A DNA stretch of 64,000 nt from JACVRW01 sp963751105 (GTDB lineage: Bacteria > Actinomycetota > Thermoleophilia > Solirubrobacterales > Thermoleophilaceae), in NCBI GenBank assembly GCA_963751105.1, contig CAVVTG010000001.1:434001-498000 (forward strand). Reading direction: 5' to 3'. A program made the translations under genes and the position numbers. Below, piece after piece: positions 26,111 to 33,521 of this stretch. The first letter of the stretch is position 1, and each line of letters starts with the position of its first letter. Under the pieces are notes generated by a model, which saw only the letters and a program-made list of their open reading frames with translations, was not told where the DNA came from and did no database searches.

Positions 26111-26812
26111 GTGAGCGGGGCCGGCCCCGCCTCCGGCACGCTGCCCGCCACGCAGGTGCGGGTGATGTTCGACCGGGTCGCCCGCGGCTACGACCGTATG
26201 AACTCGGTGATGACCGCCGGAATGCACCACCGCTGGCGCGAGCGCGCCGTGGACCTGGCCCGGGTGGGCCCCGGCTCGCGGGCGCTCGACGTGGCCAGCG
26301 GCACCGGTGACCTGGCCATCGAGCTGGCCGGGCGGGGAGCCACCGTGACGGGCATGGACTTCTCGCCGGCGATGCTCGAGCTGGCGCGGCGCAAGGACCC
26401 CGGCATCCGCTTCGAGGAGGGCGACGCCCTGGCGCTGAGCTACGACGACGGCGAGTTCGACGCCGTGACCGTGGGCTTCGGCGCCCGCAACTTCGGCGAC
26501 CTCGACCAGGGCCTTCGTGAGATGGCGCGCGTGACCCGGCCGGGCGGCCGGGTGGTGGTGCTCGAGATCACCACGCCGCAGAGCCCTCCGCTCTCGTGGT
26601 TCTTCCGCGCCTGGTTCGACCGCATCGTGCCTCGGCTCGGCCGCCTCACGGGCGCGCCCGACGCCTACGTGTACCTGCCCTCGAGCGTACGCCGCTTCCC
26701 GGGCCCCGAGGAGCTGGCGGCACGGATGACGGCCACCGGTCTGACCGACGTGCGCTGGATCCTCACCGCCGGAGGGATCATCGCTCTGCACTCCGGCACC
26801 CGCGTCTCGTGA
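26111..26812 (+). CDS. menG: Demethylmenaquinone methyltransferase
   Basis: MenG (UbiE family) methylates demethylmenaquinone with S-adenosylmethionine, the last step of menaquinone synthesis. The 233-residue protein has the family motif MFDRVARGYDRMNSVMTAG near the start, the SAM loop ALDVASGTGDLAIELA and the signature TVGFGARNFGDLDQGLREM. It starts with GTG one base after qcrC, linking quinone synthesis with the enzyme that uses it. Its stop overlaps the next gene by four bases. Confidence 0.92.
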   Translation: MSGAGPASGTLPATQVRVMFDRVARGYDRMNSVMTAGMHHRWRERAVDLARVGPGSRALDVASGTGDLAIELAGRGATVTGMDFSPAMLELARRKDPGIRFEEGDALALSYDDGEFDAVTVGFGARNFGDLDQGLREMARVTRPGGRVVVLEITTPQSPPLSWFFRAWFDRIVPRLGRLTGAPDAYVYLPSSVRRFPGPEELAARMTATGLTDVRWILTAGGIIALHSGTRVS

Positions 26813-27795
26813 ACGTCAACACCGCGCAGGCCCAGCTGGGCGCGGTGCTGGCGGCGGGCGGCCCCGAGCTCACGCGGCTGCTCGAGGAGACCGAGCGGCG
26901 CCTGGCCGAGATCGCCGCCGGACACGGCGACGTCCTGGCCGCGCACGCCGACGGCACGCTGGCCGCCGGCGGCAAGCGCCTGCGCCCGATTCTCGTCTTC
27001 CTGTGCGGCGCGGGCGACCGGCGCCGGCTCGTGGGCGCCGCGACTGCGGTGGAGCTGCTCCACATGGCCACGCTCGTCCACGACGACGTCCTCGACCGTG
27101 CCGAGCTGCGGCGGGGGCGCCCGACCGTGTTCGCGGCAGCCGGCCGCGAGGCCGCCACCGCGACCGGCGATCTCCTGTTCTCGCGGGCTTTCGCCGAGCT
27201 GGCGCACCCGGGCGGCGAGGAGCCGGTGCGGGCACTGTCCACGGCCTCGTCGGCGCTGGCGCGCGGCGAGCTCGTACAGCGGGCCGATGCCTGGGACGCC
27301 GCGGTCACCGCCGAGCGCTACCGGGAGCGCTGCCGCCTGAAGACCTCCAGCCTGTTCGAGGCCTCGGCCCGGATGGGAGCGCTGTTCGGGGGACGCGCCG
27401 ACCTCGCGGGGGGCCTCGGGCGCTTCGGCGGGCGCATCGGGCTGGCCTTCCAGATGCTCGACGACGTGCTCGACGTCTCGGGTCCCTTCGAGCGCACCGG
27501 CAAGCCACGCGGCACCGACCTGCTGGACGGCACGGTCACCCTGCCCCTGATCCTCGCGCGCAGGCACGACGCGGAGCTGGCCGCCCTCGACCTGCGCGCC
27601 ACGGTCACCGGGCCCGAGGAAGCCGCGGCGGTATGCGACCGCATCGCGGCCACCGGCGCTCTCGCCGAGGCGCGCGAGCAGGCACTGATGGAGGTGGGGG
27701 CGGCGAAGGAGGAGCTGGGGGGACTCGATCTAACGGCCGAGCGCGAGCACGCCCTGGCGCTCGTGGCCGATGGCGTGGTGGAGCGGTATGCCTAG
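26809..27795 (+). CDS. Polyprenyl diphosphate synthase (trans-isoprenyl, likely menaquinone side chain)
   Basis: This 328-residue all-alpha enzyme elongates allylic diphosphates with isopentenyl diphosphate. It has GGKRLRP (54-60), the first aspartate-rich motif DDVLD (92-96) in LVHDDVLDRA, the second DDVLD (218-222) in FQMLDDVLD, and GTDLLDGTVTLPLI. The start GTG at 26809 overlaps the menG stop. Neighbourhood with menG and qcr suggests it makes the menaquinone side chain; chain length cannot be told safely from the sequence. Confidence 0.9.
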   Translation: MNVNTAQAQLGAVLAAGGPELTRLLEETERRLAEIAAGHGDVLAAHADGTLAAGGKRLRPILVFLCGAGDRRRLVGAATAVELLHMATLVHDDVLDRAELRRGRPTVFAAAGREAATATGDLLFSRAFAELAHPGGEEPVRALSTASSALARGELVQRADAWDAAVTAERYRERCRLKTSSLFEASARMGALFGGRADLAGGLGRFGGRIGLAFQMLDDVLDVSGPFERTGKPRGTDLLDGTVTLPLILARRHDAELAALDLRATVTGPEEAAAVCDRIAATGALAEAREQALMEVGAAKEELGGLDLTAEREHALALVADGVVERYA

Positions 27796-28354
27796 ACGCT
27801 GCGGTGCTCGCCCGACCAACGCTCGGGCTGCGTGAACGTAAGACGCTGCGGTGCTCGCCTGACCACCGCTCGGGCTGCGCTCCTCGCGTAGAGCCGCGGC
27901 CTAGAAAGTCCTCGGGCAGGATCGCGCCCGCGGAGAGCGCCCCGACGAAGCGGTCGATCTCCTCGCCCATGTTGGCGCGAAGCAGCCGCTGATAGTCGCG
28001 CGCCAGCGCGTCGCCGCCGCGGTCGAGCTCTTCGTCGAGCTGCTCGACGTTCTGCTGGGTGAACACGCCCTCGCGGTAGATCTCGCAGTTCGGGCAGTGC
28101 AGAAGGACGGTCCAGTTGTCCGGCCCGGCCTCGTCCCAGTTGACCGGGTAGACGAGCTCCGAGGAGCAGTCGATGCAGACGTGCAGGTCCTGGTGAGGCT
28201 CAGCCGGGGGATGCTCGGGCCCCTGGGGCTCGATGTGCGCGGGAACCTCGGTATCGCCGTCCTTGAAATAGACGACCTCGATGGTCTTCCCGCTGGGGAG
28301 TACCACGCGCTTCACATAGTGGGTTTGTTCTTCGTGGCTATCCATCTCTCGCAT
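27605..28354 (-). CDS. Zinc-ribbon-like protein of unknown function with repeat-derived tail
   Basis: The first 150 residues look like a real protein: two cysteine pairs, CIDCSSE and CPNCEIYREG, about 30 residues apart, suggest a zinc ribbon. A helical part with QQNVEQLDEELDRGGDAL and a conserved-looking ILPEDFLGRG follow. After about position 27905 the frame continues without a stop through the tandem repeat and 190 bases antisense to the polyprenyl synthase gene. That tail is arginine-rich and is probably not ancestral. The ATG at 28354 (or 28345) has purine-rich sequence upstream. The function is unknown. Confidence 0.6.
   Translation of the reverse strand: MREMDSHEEQTHYVKRVVLPSGKTIEVVYFKDGDTEVPAHIEPQGPEHPPAEPHQDLHVCIDCSSELVYPVNWDEAGPDNWTVLLHCPNCEIYREGVFTQQNVEQLDEELDRGGDALARDYQRLLRANMGEEIDRFVGALSAGAILPEDFLGRGSTRGAQPERWSGEHRSVLRSRSPSVGRASTAASRHTAPPRHRPRAPGRARARPLDRVPPAPPSPPPPPSVPARAPRRERRWPRCGRIPPRLPRAR
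27794..27879. repeat. Tandem 39-bp direct repeat
   Basis: Two copies, 27794-27832 and 27841-27879, match at 37 of 39 positions with a period of 47 bases. Each begins AGACGCTGCGGTGCTCGCC and ends GCTCGGGCTGCG. The first copy starts at the stop codon of the polyprenyl synthase gene. Read leftward the repeat is in frame with the zinc-ribbon protein and supplies part of its C-terminal tail. Similar strings occur in the qcrB-qcrC gap. Confidence 0.8.
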
Positions 28355-28522
28355 CCTCTTGCTCCCGGTATCGGCACTGCGCGGGCGAACTTGAAGAAAA
28401 CTTCGTCCGGCTTGTTGTGAGCCCAACCGGCTGGGACGTAATTACTTACGACGAGGACCACGGATTGGATGCGATGGATCACACAGGCCGCGGCCCGCGC
28501 GAGGTCTAGACTGCGGCGGCCC

Positions 28523-29086
28523 GTGGTTCTGAGCGACCGCACCATCCTGGCCGAGATCGAGGCGGAGCGCATCGTGATCGACCCGTTCGACGCAACCCTC
28601 GTCCAGCCGGCGAGCGTGGACGTGCGCGTTGACCGCAGCTTTCGCGTGTTCCACAACGCGCGCTACCCCTACATCGACGTGCGCCAGCCGATGGAGGACC
28701 TGACCGAGTTGGTGGAGGTCCATGACGATGAGCCGTTCATCCTCCACCCGGGAGAGTTCGTGCTCGGCCAGACGCTGGAGCGCGTGACGCTGCCCAACGA
28801 CCTTGTGGCTCGACTCGAGGGCAAGTCCAGCCTCGGCCGCCTCGGTCTGCTGATTCACTCCACGGCCGGCTTCGTGGACTCGGGCTTCTCGGGCAACCTG
28901 ACGCTCGAGCTGTCGAACGTGGCCAACCTCCCCATCACGATCTACGAAGGAATGCCGATCGGGCAGATCTCGTTCATGCGCATGGACGGTCCGGTCGAGC
29001 ACCCCTACGGCTCGCGCGACACAGGCTCGAAGTACCAGGGCCAGGCGGAGCCCACGCCCAGCCGCTTCTATCTGAACTTCGAGTAA
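28523..29086 (+). CDS. dcd: dCTP deaminase, probably dUMP-forming
   Basis: This enzyme supplies deoxyuridylate for thymidylate synthesis. The 187-residue protein starts MVLSDRTILAEIEA and has LEGKSSLGRLGLLIHSTAGF (about residues 98-117), GFSGNLTLELSNVANLPI and EHPYGSRDTGSKYQGQ. From remembered family sequences it is closest to the bifunctional deaminase/dUTPase of Mycobacterium and Methanocaldococcus, which converts dCTP directly to dUMP. TAGACT (28507-28512) lies ten bases before the GTG, suggesting a leaderless transcript and supporting this start. Confidence 0.93.
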   Translation: MVLSDRTILAEIEAERIVIDPFDATLVQPASVDVRVDRSFRVFHNARYPYIDVRQPMEDLTELVEVHDDEPFILHPGEFVLGQTLERVTLPNDLVARLEGKSSLGRLGLLIHSTAGFVDSGFSGNLTLELSNVANLPITIYEGMPIGQISFMRMDGPVEHPYGSRDTGSKYQGQAEPTPSRFYLNFE

Positions 29087-29122
29087 ACGGGATTAGGCCG
29101 CACCGCTACCATGAGCTAGACC

Positions 29123-29368
29123 ATGCCGACGCCTGGGCCTCTCGAGATCATCATCGTCCTGATAATCGTGCTCGTGATCTTCGGGCCGAAGCGCCTGCCG
29201 GACCTGGGCAAGTCACTCGGTCGTGGGATGCGTGAGTTCAAGGACTCCGTGACCGGCAAGGACAAGGAGCACGAGCAGATCGAGTCGATGAAGACGGTGG
29301 GTGACGACCCCGAGCCGTCGGCCACGACGGCCACCACCACGGCCGCCGCCCGCGAGCAGCAGTCCTAG
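29123..29368 (+). CDS. tatA: Sec-independent translocase subunit TatA
   Basis: TatA forms the variable pore element of the twin-arginine translocase. The 81-residue protein has one membrane helix (about residues 6-21, LEIIIVLIIVLVIFG), the conserved hinge FGPKRLPDLGKSLGRG, an amphipathic helix and a polar, threonine-rich tail. It is followed after 20 bases by tatC. No separate tatB is seen nearby, so this may be a TatAC system. Confidence 0.93.
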   Translation: MPTPGPLEIIIVLIIVLVIFGPKRLPDLGKSLGRGMREFKDSVTGKDKEHEQIESMKTVGDDPEPSATTATTTAAAREQQS

Positions 29369-29388
29369 CCGTCACGGGCGCGTAGTAA

Positions 29389-30156
29389 GTGCGGCGCGTC
29401 CGCCCGATAGACCACGAGGACCGGCTCTCGGTGGTCGAGCACCTCGACGAGCTGCGCACGCGGCTCATCTTCTCGGCCATCGCCTTCGGCGTGGCCTGGG
29501 CCTTCACCGCGTGGCAGAACCACGCGATCCTCGAGATAGTCAACGAGCCGCTGCCGCAGGGAATCGAGCCGATCACGCTGGCGCCCGCCGAGGCGTTCTA
29601 CACGACCCTGACCAACTCGGCCTACGCCGCCCTGCTGATCTCGATGCCGGTGATCCTCTACCAGCTCTACGCGTTCGTGCTCCCGGCCTTCAGCCCGACG
29701 GAGAAGCGTGTGGCCAAGCCGATGCTGTGGCTGATCCCGATCCTGTTCATCACGGGCGTCGTGTTCTGCTACTTCGTGATCCTCACCCCGGCGCTCGACT
29801 TCCTGCTGAACTTCAACGCGGACGAGTTCAACACCCAGGTCCGCGCGCGCGACTACTACTCCTTCGTGACCCTGCTGATGCTGGCCATGGGCATCGGCTT
29901 CCAGATCCCAGTGGGCGTGGTGGCGGCCTGCCGCCTGGGCATCACCACCCCCGAGAAGCTGCGCAAGAACCGCCGCTACGCCATCGTCGTGATAGCGGTG
30001 CTGGCAGCTCTGCTGCCCACGCTCGACCCGCTCACGCTGATCCTCGAGATGATCCCGCTGCTGCTCCTTTACGAGCTGAGCGTGTGGCTGGCGTCGGCCC
30101 TCGGCCGACCCGCGCCCGACGTGGCCCCGGAGGCCGCGTCAGCCGAAGGTTCGTAG
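29389..30156 (+). CDS. tatC: Sec-independent translocase subunit TatC
   Basis: TatC recognises twin-arginine signal peptides and is the core of the translocase. The 255-residue protein has six membrane segments, the N-terminal motif VVEHLDELRTRLIFS, and APAEAFYTTLTNSAYAALL with the family's conserved phenylalanine. LPAFSPTEKRVAKP and the periplasmic FNTQVRARDYYSFV follow. The start is GTG. The Rieske protein encoded upstream is a likely substrate. Confidence 0.95.
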   Translation: MRRVRPIDHEDRLSVVEHLDELRTRLIFSAIAFGVAWAFTAWQNHAILEIVNEPLPQGIEPITLAPAEAFYTTLTNSAYAALLISMPVILYQLYAFVLPAFSPTEKRVAKPMLWLIPILFITGVVFCYFVILTPALDFLLNFNADEFNTQVRARDYYSFVTLLMLAMGIGFQIPVGVVAACRLGITTPEKLRKNRRYAIVVIAVLAALLPTLDPLTLILEMIPLLLLYELSVWLASALGRPAPDVAPEAASAEGS

Positions 30157-30183
30157 CCGGCGACCCACTAGCCTACGCCCCCC

Positions 30184-30858
30184 ATGTTGTTCGACCTGAG
30201 AGGCAAGCGCCGCCGGCTGGTGCAGTTCACCTACCTGATGCTCGCCCTGCTGATGGGCGGCGGCCTCGTGCTGTTCGGCATCGGGGGCGACGTCTCCGGC
30301 GGCCTGTTCAATGCCTTCGAGGACGGCGGTGGAAACGGCAGCGGCAACCAGGCGATTCAGGATCGAATCGACGAGCAGGAGGAGCGGCTGCAGCGCAATC
30401 CGCAGAACACGGCCCTGCTCCAGGAACTGGTGCGGGAGTACTACCAACTGGCCACCGCCCAGCAGGTGCAGGGCGCGACCCAGTTCTCGGCCGACTCGCG
30501 CGACGAGCTGCGTAAGGCGAGTGCCTACTGGGAGCGCTACGTGGCCGCGGAGCAGGAGAACCCCAGCGCGGACACGGCGCTCTTCGCCCTGCGTGTCTAC
30601 GACGTGGGCGCGCTCAACCAGCCCAAGCAGGCGCAGAAGGCGGCGGCGCTGGTGGCGGAAGCCCAGAACGACTCCACCTCCTACCTCCAGCTGGCCGCGT
30701 ACGCGGCACTGGCCAAGGACAAGCGCACCGCCGACCTGGCCGCGGAGAAGGCGATCGATCTCGCCCCCAAGGACCAGAAGAAGGAGATTCGTGAGCAGGC
30801 CGAGCAGCAGGCCAAGCTGATCCAGCAGCAGCAGAGGGCGCAAGCTCCGAGCGGCTGA
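30184..30858 (+). CDS. Membrane-anchored TPR-like protein
   Basis: This 224-residue protein is not assigned to a named family. It has a positively charged start (RGKRRRLVQ), one membrane helix (about residues 15-35) and a G- and N-rich linker. The helical remainder resembles tetratricopeptide repeats (NPQNTALLQELVREYYQLA, AYWERYVAAEQENPSADTALF) and ends with a Q-rich tail. It probably works as an extracytoplasmic scaffold. TAGCCT (30169-30174) lies nine bases before the ATG, suggesting its own leaderless promoter after tatC. Confidence 0.75.
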   Translation: MLFDLRGKRRRLVQFTYLMLALLMGGGLVLFGIGGDVSGGLFNAFEDGGGNGSGNQAIQDRIDEQEERLQRNPQNTALLQELVREYYQLATAQQVQGATQFSADSRDELRKASAYWERYVAAEQENPSADTALFALRVYDVGALNQPKQAQKAAALVAEAQNDSTSYLQLAAYAALAKDKRTADLAAEKAIDLAPKDQKKEIREQAEQQAKLIQQQQRAQAPSG

Positions 30859-30914
30859 CGTAGGCTTACGCTCTGGCCGGCGGGGGTTCCGGAAATCGAA
30901 GCGACAGGAAACAC

Positions 30915-31274
30915 GTGAACTTTCACATCGAAGACGAGGCCGTCGACGACTCCACCCACGTAATCGAGCTCGGCGGCGAGGTCGATCTCTACACCGCGCC
31001 CGAGTTCAAGGAGCGCATGGTCGAGCTGATCGAGTCGGGCAAGAAGCAGATCGTGGTCGATCTGTCCAAGGCCACCTTCATCGACTCCACCACGCTCGGC
31101 GTGCTCGTCGGCGGGGTCAAGCGGCTGCGCCCGGCCGGCGGATCGCTGGCCCTCGTCTGCACCGACGACAACATCACCAAGATCTTCGAGATCACCGGGC
31201 TCGACCGGGTGTTCCCGATTCACTCCTCGCGCGAGGAGGCGCTCGACGCGGTGAAGTCCGGCGCCACGGAATAG
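30915..31274 (+). CDS. STAS-domain anti-sigma factor antagonist
   Basis: This 119-residue STAS protein is of the SpoIIAA/RsbV type, which releases a sigma factor by binding its anti-sigma kinase. The conserved serine that is phosphorylated in the family is S58 in FIDSTTLGVLVGG. The strand-helix pattern and GGEVDLYTAPEFKERM at the start are typical. An AGGA precedes the GTG start. No anti-sigma factor is adjacent, but an RsbW-like protein is encoded at 45.9 kb. The target sigma factor is not in the window. Confidence 0.9.
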   Translation: MNFHIEDEAVDDSTHVIELGGEVDLYTAPEFKERMVELIESGKKQIVVDLSKATFIDSTTLGVLVGGVKRLRPAGGSLALVCTDDNITKIFEITGLDRVFPIHSSREEALDAVKSGATE

Positions 31275-31290
31275 GCGCCCCGTGGGCGTC
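31275..31290 (+). terminator. Weak hairpin after the STAS gene
   Basis: Starting right after the stop codon, GCGCCC pairs with GGGCGT around CGT, followed by a short pyrimidine run CTTCT. This may be a weak terminator in front of the tRNA-Lys promoter. Confidence 0.35.
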
Positions 31291-31293
31291 TTC

Positions 31294-31299
31294 TAGAAT
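31294..31299 (+). promoter_or_regulatory. Probable -10 element of the tRNA-Lys gene
   Basis: TAGAAT lies 53 bases before the mature tRNA-Lys. A perfect eight-base-pair inverted repeat, CATCCGGC/GCCGGATG (31318-31336), stands between it and the tRNA and may form in the 5' leader of the precursor. Confidence 0.4.
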
Positions 31300-31352
31300 C
31301 GCGAGTTGTTGGCGAAGCATCCGGCGTGGCCGGATGCGCACGATCACAATCA

Positions 31353-31425
31353 GGGCCGTTAGCTCAATTGGCAGAGCAGGAGACTCTTAATCTCAAGGTT
31401 GTAGGTTCGATTCCTACACGGCCCA
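31353..31425 (+). tRNA. tRNA-Lys (anticodon CTT)
   Basis: The acceptor stem pairs GGGCCGT with ACGGCCC and discriminator A follows. The D arm contains TAGCTCAATTGGCAGAGC, and the anticodon loop CTCTTAA holds CTT at 31386-31388. The T arm has GGTTCGATTCC. One mismatch closes the anticodon stem. CCA is not encoded. A coding region starts eight bases downstream. Confidence 0.96.
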
Positions 31426-31432
31426 TCTAGAC

Positions 31433-32248
31433 GTGGCCGAGGCACTCACAACCACCGTTGAGCTGGCGTCCCTCGACGGTCGGGTCATGCCTGCCGGCGA
31501 GGCCACCATCCCGGCGACCGACGAGGGTCTGCTCCGTGGCGACGGCGCCTTCGAGGTCATCAGGGTCTACGACGGACGGCCGTTCGCGCTCACCGATCAC
31601 CTCGACCGGCTCGAGAGCTCCGGCCAGAACCTGCGGCTGGCCGACGTGTTCCGCTCCGAGCTCGAGAGGGAGATCCCCGAGCTGCTGACCGAGCGAGGGG
31701 GCGGGGACTTCGACGGCTGCCTGCGCGTGGTCATCACCCGCGGCGGCCACCGGCTGCTGCTGACCGAGCCGCTGCCGGCGTCACCGGAGCGCATTCGGCT
31801 GGGCGTGGTGGAGTACGCGCCCACGCGGGTGCTCGACGGGGTCAAGTCGCTCTCGTACGGCGCCAACATGCTCTGCGGGCGCCTCGCCCGCGAGCGCGGC
31901 TTCGATGAGGCGCTGCTCGTGACCCCGCACGGGCGGGTGCTCGAGGCCCCCACCTCGTCGCTCTTCTGGGTGGAGCGTGACGGGACGATCTTCACGCCGC
32001 CGCTGAGCGAGCACATCCTCGCCTCGATCACCCGGGCGCGGATCATGGAGGAGATGCCCGTGACCGAGCGATCCTGCACGATGGACGACCTGCACTCGGC
32101 CACCGAGGCCTTTCTCGCCTCCACCACGCGCGAGGCCCAGTCGATCGCTGCGATCGAGGACATCGAGCTCGACGAGGGCGAGCGCACCCGGGCGGCGCGG
32201 GCCGCTCTGCGGGCACGCATCGGGAAGGAACTGGCCGACACGGGTTGA
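31433..32248 (+). CDS. Class IV PLP-dependent aminotransferase (IlvE/PabC family)
   Basis: This 271-residue fold-type IV enzyme could be a branched-chain amino acid aminotransferase or a 4-amino-4-deoxychorismate lyase. The PLP lysine is K138 in GVKSLSYGANM, and E171 in GRVLEAPTSSLFW contacts the pyridine nitrogen. The N-terminal GLLRGDGAFEVIRVYDGRPF and HLDRLESSGQNL are general family motifs. The relatively short length favours the PabC side, but the specificity is open. The GTG start is eight bases after tRNA-Lys. Confidence 0.85.
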   Translation: MAEALTTTVELASLDGRVMPAGEATIPATDEGLLRGDGAFEVIRVYDGRPFALTDHLDRLESSGQNLRLADVFRSELEREIPELLTERGGGDFDGCLRVVITRGGHRLLLTEPLPASPERIRLGVVEYAPTRVLDGVKSLSYGANMLCGRLARERGFDEALLVTPHGRVLEAPTSSLFWVERDGTIFTPPLSEHILASITRARIMEEMPVTERSCTMDDLHSATEAFLASTTREAQSIAAIEDIELDEGERTRAARAALRARIGKELADTG

Positions 32249-32294
32249 AAACGAACGCTCGCACGCGCCGCGCGCTCGCCACCTGAATCCGTAG

Positions 32295-32414
32295 CTAGCT
32301 GCGATCGCGCGGCTGCGGGTCGATCCGGTGCGACACGTACCAGGCCACGTGCTTGATCACGTCGGTGGCGAGGCCGAGCACGCTGCTCGCCCCTCCGAGA
32401 AGCTTTCTACCCAT
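32295..32414 (-). CDS. Possible 39-residue protein
   Basis: This small leftward frame opens with ATG and has high GC at third codon positions. The product begins MGRKLLGGASSVLGLATDV, forms an amphipathic or weakly hydrophobic helix, and ends with a polar tail (HRIDPQPRDRS). It diverges from the 2-epimerase gene with 39 bases between starts. No clear ribosome binding site is present. It may be a genuine small protein or chance; no function is proposed. Confidence 0.35.
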   Translation of the reverse strand: MGRKLLGGASSVLGLATDVIKHVAWYVSHRIDPQPRDRS

Positions 32415-32453
32415 CCATGACCATCGTAGGACCGACACCCGATCGATTCGACC

Positions 32454-33521
32454 ATGCGCATCGCCACGATCATCGGTAACCGCCCGCAGTTCGTGAAGGC
32501 CGCGGCTGTGTCGCGCAAGCTGCGCGAGGTCGCTGACGAGCTGATCATCAACACCGGCCAGCACTACGACGATGAGCTGTCCACGATCTTCTTCGACGAG
32601 CTCGGCGTACCCCGGCCGCACCGCGAGCTCGACGCCGGCGGGGGCTCCAACACCGCCCAGACGGCGCGCATACTCGCCGCGCTGGAACCGGTTCTGGCCG
32701 AGCTCGATCCCACGCTCACCCTGGTCTACGGCGACACCAACTCGACCCTGGCCGGAGCGCTCGCCTCCGCACAGGCGGGTATTCCGGTGGGTCACGTGGA
32801 GGCCGGCATGCGCTCGTTCGACCGCGCGATGCCCGAGGAGCTCAACCGGGTGCTCACCGACCACGCGAGTGACCTCCTCCTCTGCTCGACGGACACGGCC
32901 GTGACCAACCTCGAGCGCGAGGGGGTGGGCGGGGAGGTGCACCTGGTGGGGGACGTGATGGCCGACGTGTCGCTCGCGTTCCGCGGCATCGCGCAGGAGC
33001 GCTCGCGCATCGTCGAGGAGCTCTCGCTCGAGCCGGGCTCGTACCTGGTGGTGACCGCGCACCGCGCCGGCACCGTCGACGACCCGGTCCGGCTGGAGCA
33101 GCTGGTCGCGCTGCTCCACGCTCTGCCCGGCCCGGCGGTGTTCCCGATCCATCCCCGCACCAGGGCCCGTCTCGAGGAGGCGGGCCTGACGGGCGAGCTC
33201 GGCGGCGTGATTCTCGCGCCGCCGCTCGGCTACCTGGACTTTCTGGAGCTCGTGCGCAACGCCCGGGCCGTGCTGACCGACTCCGGTGGAGTGCAGAAGG
33301 AGGCCTATCTCCTGGGCGTTCTCTGCGTGACCTTGCGAGATACGACGGAATGGGTGGAAACAGTGCAGACGGGCTGGAACGTACTGGTGGGGCTGGACCC
33401 GGCCGCGGCGCAGGAGGCGCTTCTGCGTCCTCGTCCTGACGAGCGGCCGGAGCTCTACGGCGGGGGGCACGCGGCCGATCGCGTTGCCGAGGTGCTGTCG
33501 GCCTACACTGAGCGACTATGA
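32454..33521 (+). CDS. wecB: UDP-N-acetylglucosamine 2-epimerase (non-hydrolysing)
   Basis: This enzyme interconverts UDP-GlcNAc and UDP-ManNAc. The 355-residue protein has the N-terminal ATIIGNRPQFVKAAAVS, LIINTGQHYDDELS, LVYGDTNSTLAGALAS, the catalytic stretch GHVEAGMRSFDRAMPEELNR, and LTDSGGVQKEAYLLGVLCV. It opens a four- or five-gene cluster for an N-acetylated uronic acid sugar; its end overlaps the next gene by four bases. The product probably feeds a surface polysaccharide. Confidence 0.92.
   Translation: MRIATIIGNRPQFVKAAAVSRKLREVADELIINTGQHYDDELSTIFFDELGVPRPHRELDAGGGSNTAQTARILAALEPVLAELDPTLTLVYGDTNSTLAGALASAQAGIPVGHVEAGMRSFDRAMPEELNRVLTDHASDLLLCSTDTAVTNLEREGVGGEVHLVGDVMADVSLAFRGIAQERSRIVEELSLEPGSYLVVTAHRAGTVDDPVRLEQLVALLHALPGPAVFPIHPRTRARLEEAGLTGELGGVILAPPLGYLDFLELVRNARAVLTDSGGVQKEAYLLGVLCVTLRDTTEWVETVQTGWNVLVGLDPAAAQEALLRPRPDERPELYGGGHAADRVAEVLSAYTERL

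Noticed and set aside
29123..29368. TatB instead of TatA
   Set aside because: The short length, the F-G-P-K-R-L-P hinge and the polar tail fit TatA. TatB would be longer with a more acidic helix.
30906..30922. CACGTG-containing sequence before the STAS gene considered as a second parS
   Set aside because: Only the central six bases and part of one arm fit; the left arm does not match the ParB consensus.
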